From Streptococcus plurextorum DSM 22810 (GTDB taxonomy: Bacteria; Bacillota; Bacilli; Lactobacillales; Streptococcaceae): DNA of 64,000 nt. Positions within the stretch are counted from its first letter, which is position 1, and each line of letters opens with the position of its first letter. Below, in pieces: positions 59,619 to 64,000 of the stretch. The notes under the pieces are model-generated. The model did not search any database and had not been told where the DNA came from. It saw nothing but the letters and a program-made list of their open reading frames with translations. The DNA is taken from NCBI RefSeq assembly GCF_000423745.1, contig NZ_AUIO01000006.1:1-64000 (forward strand), given 5' to 3'. The translations under genes were made by a program, and so were the position numbers.

Positions 59619-60413
59619 ATGACTTTTCAAAGCATTATTTATCAAGTCACAGATGATTTAGCCACTCTAACCTTTAATCGGCCAGAGGTTTCAAATGGTT
59701 TCAATATTCCAATGTGCCAAGAGATTTTAGAAGCCTTGAGTCAAGCAGATAACGATGATACGGTTCGGTTGATCCGGATTGAAGCGACTGGTAAGGTCTT
59801 TTCAGTTGGTGGCGATTTAGCAGAAATGGAGCGGGCAGTAGCGGCAGATGATATTCAGTCTCTGGTAGACATTGCAAAGCTAGTGCAGGATATTGCCTTG
59901 AGAATGAAGCGAATCCCTAAGCCTATTGTGGTCTGTGTGGACGGACCTGTTGCTGGAGCAGCTTTTAACTTGGCATTGGCAGCTGATTTTTGTATAGCAA
60001 GTGACAAGGCCAAGTTTATCCAAGCATTTGTCAATGTTGGTTTGGCTCCAGATGCAGGTGGCTTATACCTATTGATGCGGGCAGTTGGGATGAATCGTGC
60101 CACCCATTTGGTGATGACAGGAGAAGCCGTCTCAGCTGAAAAAGCTCTAGAATATGGATTTGTCTATAAAACCTGTCAATCAGAAAAACTAGAGCAGACC
60201 AGCCAGCAACTGTTTAAGCGTTTAAGAAGAGGCTCCTTTAACTCTTATAGAGCCATGAAAGAGATGGTATGGGGTAGCTTTTTCTCAGGTTGGGATGATT
60301 ATGCTAAATTAGAATTAAACCTTCAGGAAACACTTGCTTTTAAGGATGATTTCAAAGAAGGAGTCAGGGCTTTTGCGGAACGCCGCCGTCCAAACTTTTC
60401 TGGAAAATGGTAG
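59619..60413 (+). CDS. fabM: trans-2, cis-3-decenoyl-ACP isomerase (crotonase fold)
   Basis: In streptococci FabM isomerises trans-2- to cis-3-decenoyl-ACP, the branch point to unsaturated fatty acids. 264 residues of the enoyl-CoA hydratase superfamily: oxyanion-hole segments [11 protein letters not shown] and [18 protein letters not shown], and [16 protein letters not shown]. Named from position at the head of the fab cluster and length, since the fold also includes ordinary hydratases. RBS AAAAGGAGG. Confidence 0.88.
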   Translation: MTFQSIIYQVTDDLATLTFNRPEVSNGFNIPMCQEILEALSQADNDDTVRLIRIEATGKVFSVGGDLAEMERAVAADDIQSLVDIAKLVQDIALRMKRIPKPIVVCVDGPVAGAAFNLALAADFCIASDKAKFIQAFVNVGLAPDAGGLYLLMRAVGMNRATHLVMTGEAVSAEKALEYGFVYKTCQSEKLEQTSQQLFKRLRRGSFNSYRAMKEMVWGSFFSGWDDYAKLELNLQETLAFKDDFKEGVRAFAERRRPNFSGKW

Positions 60414-60422
60414 CGACAATCT

Positions 60423-60468
60423 TTTGATTGTCAAATGCTTTCAACTGTGATATGATTTGATTATCGAA
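60423..60468 (+). promoter_or_regulatory. fabT promoter overlapped by two FabT boxes
   Basis: TTTGATTGTCAAA (60423-60435) covers the -35 (TTGTCA, 60428-60433). TTTGATTATCGAA (60456-60468) abuts the -10 (TATGAT, 60451-60456). Spacer 17 bp. Binding at both would block RNA polymerase, giving autorepression of fabT-fabH-acpP. Confidence 0.8.
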
Positions 60469-60484
60469 TTAAAAAGGGGATTGT

Positions 60485-60919
60485 ATGGATTTTCATCAAA
60501 TCAATGATTATCTAGTTGATATCTTCAATCGTATTCTGGTCATTGAAGAAAATACCTTGCGTAGCAGTCAATTTAGTGACTGTAGTATCAAAGAGGTTCA
60601 CACGATTGATATCATCGGCAAAGGTAAAAATGTAACGCCAAGCGATATTGCTAAGGAATTGATGGTGACTTTAGGCACAGTGACCACAGCACTCAATAAG
60701 CTTGAAAAAAAAGGCTATATCACACGGACCCGTTCTTTAGAGGATAGACGAGTGGTTTACCTAGGTTTGACCAAAAAAGGTCGTGTGATCTATCATTTGC
60801 ATAAAAAATTCCATCGCACGATGATTGAACGTATCTTAAAGACCATGTCTGAAGAAGAACTTGGTGGGCTAGAGCGAGGCTTAGTTAACCTCCATACTTT
60901 CTTGGAGGAGATTCGCTGA
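60485..60919 (+). CDS. fabT: fatty acid synthesis repressor FabT (MarR family)
   Basis: Represses the fab genes when bound to long-chain acyl-ACP. 144 residues with a winged helix-turn-helix ([20 protein letters not shown]) and a wing [30 protein letters not shown]. Its stop overlaps fabH by 1 nt, so regulator and first elongation enzyme are co-translated. Confidence 0.94.
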   Translation: MDFHQINDYLVDIFNRILVIEENTLRSSQFSDCSIKEVHTIDIIGKGKNVTPSDIAKELMVTLGTVTTALNKLEKKGYITRTRSLEDRRVVYLGLTKKGRVIYHLHKKFHRTMIERILKTMSEEELGGLERGLVNLHTFLEEIR

Positions 60920-61881
60920 TGGCTTTTGCAAAGATTAGTCAGGTAGCTCATTATGTACCGGAGCAAGTGGTTACAAATGCCGATCTTTCAGAAATTATGG
61001 ACACCTCAGATGAGTGGATCGTGACTCGGACAGGGATTCGAGAGCGTCGTATTTCGCGTGGTGAGAACACTAGCGATTTGGCATGCCAAGTTGCTCGACA
61101 ACTGCTTGAAAAATCACATCTGACGCCTGAAAGTTTGGATTTTATCATCCTAGCAACCATGTCGCCAGATTCGATGATGCCATCAACTGCAGCGCGTGTT
61201 CAAGGACGTATTGGTGCGGTTAATGCTTTTGCCTTTGACGTGACGGCAGCTTGCTCAGGTTTTGTGTTTGCTTTAGCTACGGCAGAAAAATTGATCGCAT
61301 CCGGTGCCTACCAAAAAGGAATTGTCATCGGAGCTGAAGTGACTTCTAAGTTATTAGATTGGTCGGATCGGTCGACAGCCGTACTCTTTGGAGACGGTGC
61401 TGGTGGGGTGCTTTTAGAAAAGGCAGAGGAACAGCATTTTTTAGCTGAAAGTCTTCACACAGATGGGGCTAAAGGAGGCTTATCGGCAGGAGAATCTTGC
61501 CTTGCTTCGCCTTTTTCAGAACATACGGAACCCGTTAGCGCCTACCTAAAAATGGATGGACGAGCTATCTTTGACTTCACCATTCGCACGGTTTCAAAGA
61601 GTATCAAAAGGATTATTGAGAGGGCTGGGGAGCCAGATTATCTCTTGCTTCATCAAGCGAATGAACGTATTTTGGATAAGATGGCGACAAAAATTGGTCT
61701 TGATCGTGATAAGTTTTTGGCCAATATGCAACGCTATGGCAATACCAGTGCGGCCTCAATTCCGATTTTGCTTTCTGAAAGTGTTTCGGAAGGGTTTATT
61801 AAATTAGATGGCTCACAAAAAATTCTCTTATCAGGTTTTGGTGGGGGTTTGACTTGGGGCAATTTAATTGTTAAAATCTAG
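60919..61881 (+). CDS. fabH: beta-ketoacyl-ACP synthase III
   Basis: Starts fatty acid synthesis by condensing acetyl-CoA with malonyl-ACP. 320 residues, thiolase fold. Catalytic Cys in [13 protein letters not shown], His in [11 protein letters not shown], Asn in [25 protein letters not shown] within fabT. Intact. Confidence 0.96.
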   Translation: MAFAKISQVAHYVPEQVVTNADLSEIMDTSDEWIVTRTGIRERRISRGENTSDLACQVARQLLEKSHLTPESLDFIILATMSPDSMMPSTAARVQGRIGAVNAFAFDVTAACSGFVFALATAEKLIASGAYQKGIVIGAEVTSKLLDWSDRSTAVLFGDGAGGVLLEKAEEQHFLAESLHTDGAKGGLSAGESCLASPFSEHTEPVSAYLKMDGRAIFDFTIRTVSKSIKRIIERAGEPDYLLLHQANERILDKMATKIGLDRDKFLANMQRYGNTSAASIPILLSESVSEGFIKLDGSQKILLSGFGGGLTWGNLIVKI

Positions 61882-61936
61882 TTAACTTGCGTAAAAAACG
61901 CAATTAAAAAATTATATTTTTATAGGAGAAAATCTC

Positions 61937-62161
61937 ATGGCAGTATTTGAAAAAGTACAAGAAATTATCGTTGAAGAACTTGGTAAAGAGGCAGAAGAAG
62001 TAACGCTCACAACAACTTTTGATGAGCTTGATGCAGACTCTCTTGATGTTTTCCAAGTGATCTCAGAAATCGAAGATGCCTTCGATATCCAAATTGAAAC
62101 TGAAGAAGGTTTGAACACTGTAGGTGACCTTGTTGCTTACGTTGAAGAAAAAACAAAATAG
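61937..62161 (+). CDS. acpP: acyl carrier protein
   Basis: Carries growing acyl chains on a 4'-phosphopantetheine. 74 residues, mostly acidic. The attachment serine is in [10 protein letters not shown], the DSL motif. RBS TAGGAGAAAA. Followed by a hairpin before fabK, so acpP probably ends one transcript, with partial read-through. Confidence 0.95.
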   Translation: MAVFEKVQEIIVEELGKEAEEVTLTTTFDELDADSLDVFQVISEIEDAFDIQIETEEGLNTVGDLVAYVEEKTK

Positions 62162-62186
62162 TTTCTCACAGAAAAAGAATAAGAAA

Positions 62187-62213
62187 AAGGTTGAGAGTTC
62201 CTCCAACCTTTCT
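62187..62213 (+). terminator. acpP terminator
   Basis: AAAGGTTG and CAACCTTT arms around a 9-nt loop, followed by CTTCTT. Confidence 0.65.
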
Positions 62214-62226
62214 TCTTAAAGTTATA

Positions 62227-62241
62227 CTTTGATTATCAAAG
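62227..62241. promoter_or_regulatory. FabT box upstream of fabK
   Basis: Perfect palindrome CTTTGATTATCAAAG, 44 bp before the fabK ATG; the best FabT-type site in the window. Confidence 0.85.
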
Positions 62242-62284
62242 AATAATTTTAAAAAGAAATTTAGTTGAAAGAAAGTAGCTGAAC

Positions 62285-63253
62285 ATGAAATCAAAAATTA
62301 CGGAATTGCTAAATATTAAGTATCCTATTTTCCAAGGAGGTATGGCTTGGATCGCTGACGGAGATTTGGCTGGTGCGGTATCAAATGCAGGTGGTCTTGG
62401 GATTATTGGCGGCGGTAACGCGCCAAAAGAAGTGGTCAAGGCAAATATCGATAAGGTCAAAGCCATCACAGATAAGCCTTTTGGTGTCAATATCATGCTT
62501 CTTTCTCCTTTTGTAGATGATATTGTTGACTTGGTCATTGAAGAAGGGGTTAAGGTTGTTACAACTGGCGCTGGCAATCCAGGGAAATACATGGAACGTC
62601 TCCATGCGGCAGGCATTACAGTCATCCCCGTTGTCCCATCAGTTGCTCTTGCAAAGCGTATGGAAAAACTGGGTGTGGATGCCGTCATTGCAGAAGGTAT
62701 GGAAGCAGGTGGCCATATCGGCAAGTTGACGACCATGACTTTGGTCCGTCAAGTCGTTGATGCCATTGATTTACCGGTTATTGCGGCAGGTGGTATTGCT
62801 GATGGAAATGGAGCTGCTGCAGCCTTTATGCTAGGGGCCGATGCTATTCAGGTGGGAACACGTTTTGTGGTTGCTAAAGAATCTAACGCCCATCAGAACT
62901 TTAAGGACAAGGTTTTGAGCGCCAAAGATATTGATACGGTGGTTTCAGCTTCTGTGGTTGGACACTCTGTTCGCTCTCTTAAAAATAAATTGACAACGGC
63001 TTATGCCAATGCAGAAAAAGAATTTTTAGCTGGGAAAAAATCAGCTGAAGACATTGAAGAGATGGGAGCTGGCGCTCTTCGTAATGCGGTTGTCGATGGT
63101 GATGTGGTTAATGGCTCTGTAATGGCAGGTCAGATTGCAGGCTTGGTTCGTAAGGAAGAAACGTGTGAGGAAATCTTGAAAGATCTTTACTATGGAGCGG
63201 CGAAGGTTATTCAGAAGGAAGCACAGCGCTGGGCAGAGGTAGTTGAGGATTAA
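62285..63253 (+). CDS. fabK: enoyl-ACP reductase II (FMN)
   Basis: Final reduction of each elongation cycle; flavoenzyme unrelated to FabI and insensitive to triclosan. 322 residues, TIM-barrel of the nitronate monooxygenase/FabK family. N-terminal YPIFQGGMAWIADGDLAGAV, FMN-binding GGGNAP, catalytic region AEGMEAGGHIGKL, phosphate loop LGADAIQVGTRFVV. RBS GAAAGAAAG. fabD starts 3 nt after the stop. Confidence 0.95.
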   Translation: MKSKITELLNIKYPIFQGGMAWIADGDLAGAVSNAGGLGIIGGGNAPKEVVKANIDKVKAITDKPFGVNIMLLSPFVDDIVDLVIEEGVKVVTTGAGNPGKYMERLHAAGITVIPVVPSVALAKRMEKLGVDAVIAEGMEAGGHIGKLTTMTLVRQVVDAIDLPVIAAGGIADGNGAAAAFMLGADAIQVGTRFVVAKESNAHQNFKDKVLSAKDIDTVVSASVVGHSVRSLKNKLTTAYANAEKEFLAGKKSAEDIEEMGAGALRNAVVDGDVVNGSVMAGQIAGLVRKEETCEEILKDLYYGAAKVIQKEAQRWAEVVED

Positions 63254-63256
63254 GGC

Positions 63257-64000
63257 ATGAAAAGAGCATTTTTATTTGCCGGTCAAGGTGCACAAAAGCT
63301 CGCGATGGCGAGTGACTTGTATCGGACTTATGATATTGTCAAAGAAACGTTTGCTACAGCTAGTCAGGTTTTGGGCTATGACTTGCGTGATTTGATTGAT
63401 CAGGACGAAGAGAAGCTCAATCAGACGCGTTATACCCAACCGGCTATTTTGACAACGTCGGTAGCCATCTATCGCTTGTTGGCAGAAAATGGTATCACAC
63501 CTGATATTGTGGCAGGTCTGTCTTTGGGGGAGTATTCTGCTCTTGTTGCTAGCGGTGCATTATCCTTTGAAGATGCGGTAGATTTGGTAGCAAAACGTGG
63601 CCAATTTATGGAAACTGCAGCACCAGCTGGCATTGGAAAAATGGTAGCGGTAATGAATACAGATGCCGACGTGATTGAGACCATTTGTCAGAAAGCTTCC
63701 CAAAAAGGTCTTGTGGCACCTGCTAACTATAACACACCAGCTCAGATTGTCATTGGTGGTGAGGTGGCTGGAGTTGACTACGCTCTTGAATTATTGCAAG
63801 AAGCGGGTTGCAAACGCCTGATCCCACTCAATGTTTCAGGTCCCTTCCACACAGCACTGCTCAAACCAGCATCTGAAAAATTAGCTAAAGAGCTTGAGAA
63901 GATCACTTTTTCAGATTTTGCTCTGCCTTTGGTTGGTAATACCGAGGCTAAGATTATGGAGCATGGGCGTATCAAGGAATTATTGGCCCGTCAGGTAATG
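63257..64000 (+). CDS. fabD: malonyl-CoA:ACP transacylase (3' end beyond window)
   Basis: Loads malonyl groups on ACP. The ATG at 63257 (MKRAFLFAGQGAQKLAMA) opens a frame with no stop to the window edge: 248 residues seen of an expected 305 or so. The catalytic serine is in VAGLSLGEYSAL and the catalytic His in GPFHTALL; both are present. RBS TTAAGG, weak, 2 nt past fabK, so translation is coupled. Confidence 0.95.
   Translation, partial: MKRAFLFAGQGAQKLAMASDLYRTYDIVKETFATASQVLGYDLRDLIDQDEEKLNQTRYTQPAILTTSVAIYRLLAENGITPDIVAGLSLGEYSALVASGALSFEDAVDLVAKRGQFMETAAPAGIGKMVAVMNTDADVIETICQKASQKGLVAPANYNTPAQIVIGGEVAGVDYALELLQEAGCKRLIPLNVSGPFHTALLKPASEKLAKELEKITFSDFALPLVGNTEAKIMEHGRIKELLARQVM

Overview
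The window is low-GC Firmicute chromosome and almost certainly genus Streptococcus. Support comes from the gene content and order (rpoB-rpoC-DUF1033, ctsR-clpC, hslO-dusB, pnp-SseB-cysE-cysS-mrnC-rlmB, galR/galKTE, gatCAB, fabM-fabT-fabH-acpP-fabK-fabD), from TG-extended -10 promoters and from strong purine-rich ribosome binding sites. Most of the window is conserved housekeeping DNA. I cannot name the species from the sequence alone.

Layout. 1-312: left-truncated ISL3-type insertion sequence. 371-3278 (-): serine biosynthesis operon serC-serA-serB. 3478-10492: PsiE-like membrane protein, pgi, dapH with an M20 deacetylase (lysine/peptidoglycan precursor), a frameshifted MATE efflux gene, a 5-formyl-THF cyclo-ligase and a rhomboid protease. 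10528-22021: tyrS (-), a class A penicillin-binding protein, rpoB and rpoC. 22162-26172: DUF1033 gene, a decayed membrane-protein gene, ctsR-clpC behind a CtsR box. 26500-30243 (-): DUF6287 lipoprotein, hslO-dusB, another lipoprotein. 30255-34195: accessory island (below). 34390-48316: purA, pnp, an SseB-like gene, cysE, a tandem GNAT protein, a nucleoside phosphorylase, cysS, mrnC, rlmB, def, rpsO, rpoE, gltX. 48377-53257: galR divergent from galK-galT-galE. 53363-59420: gatCAB, a DMT permease, aspartate kinase. 59619-64000: FabT-controlled type II fatty-acid synthesis cluster, running off the right edge inside fabD.

The most interesting region is 30255-34195. It holds an apparently complete quorum-sensing and bacteriocin cassette: an Rgg-type regulator (33344-34195, +), a divergent 28-codon ORF too small for usual gene finding (33161-33247, -) that looks like a tryptophan-motif pheromone (DWWEWFPW C-terminus, strong Shine-Dalgarno), a lactococcin-972-like bacteriocin precursor, two translationally coupled membrane proteins and an ABC ATPase. 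Between the peptide gene and rgg lies an ACA-N4-TGT palindrome with the same half-site spacing as ComR-type boxes, about 18 bp upstream of the peptide -10. A diverged copy of this control region (30469-30722) sits at the other end of the operon. It carries a second peptide ORF, a 22-codon rgg stub fused to unrelated sequence and, downstream of the peptide, the broken tail of a papain-like (YiiX/C92) gene followed by a lipoprotein.

Smaller-scale observations: three genes (the cyclo-ligase, pbp1b and hslO) have a TGn-extended -10 only 6-7 nt from the start codon, so their mRNAs may be leaderless; a three-copy intergenic repeat (near 5.7, 26.3 and 57.0 kb), one copy flanked by two versions of the clpC terminator hairpin; a 31-nt-arm leader hairpin at the start of the pnp transcript; a 12-codon minicistron in front of gltX; and absence of the comG operon that follows the DUF1033 gene in several other streptococci. 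No tRNA, rRNA or CRISPR array was seen.
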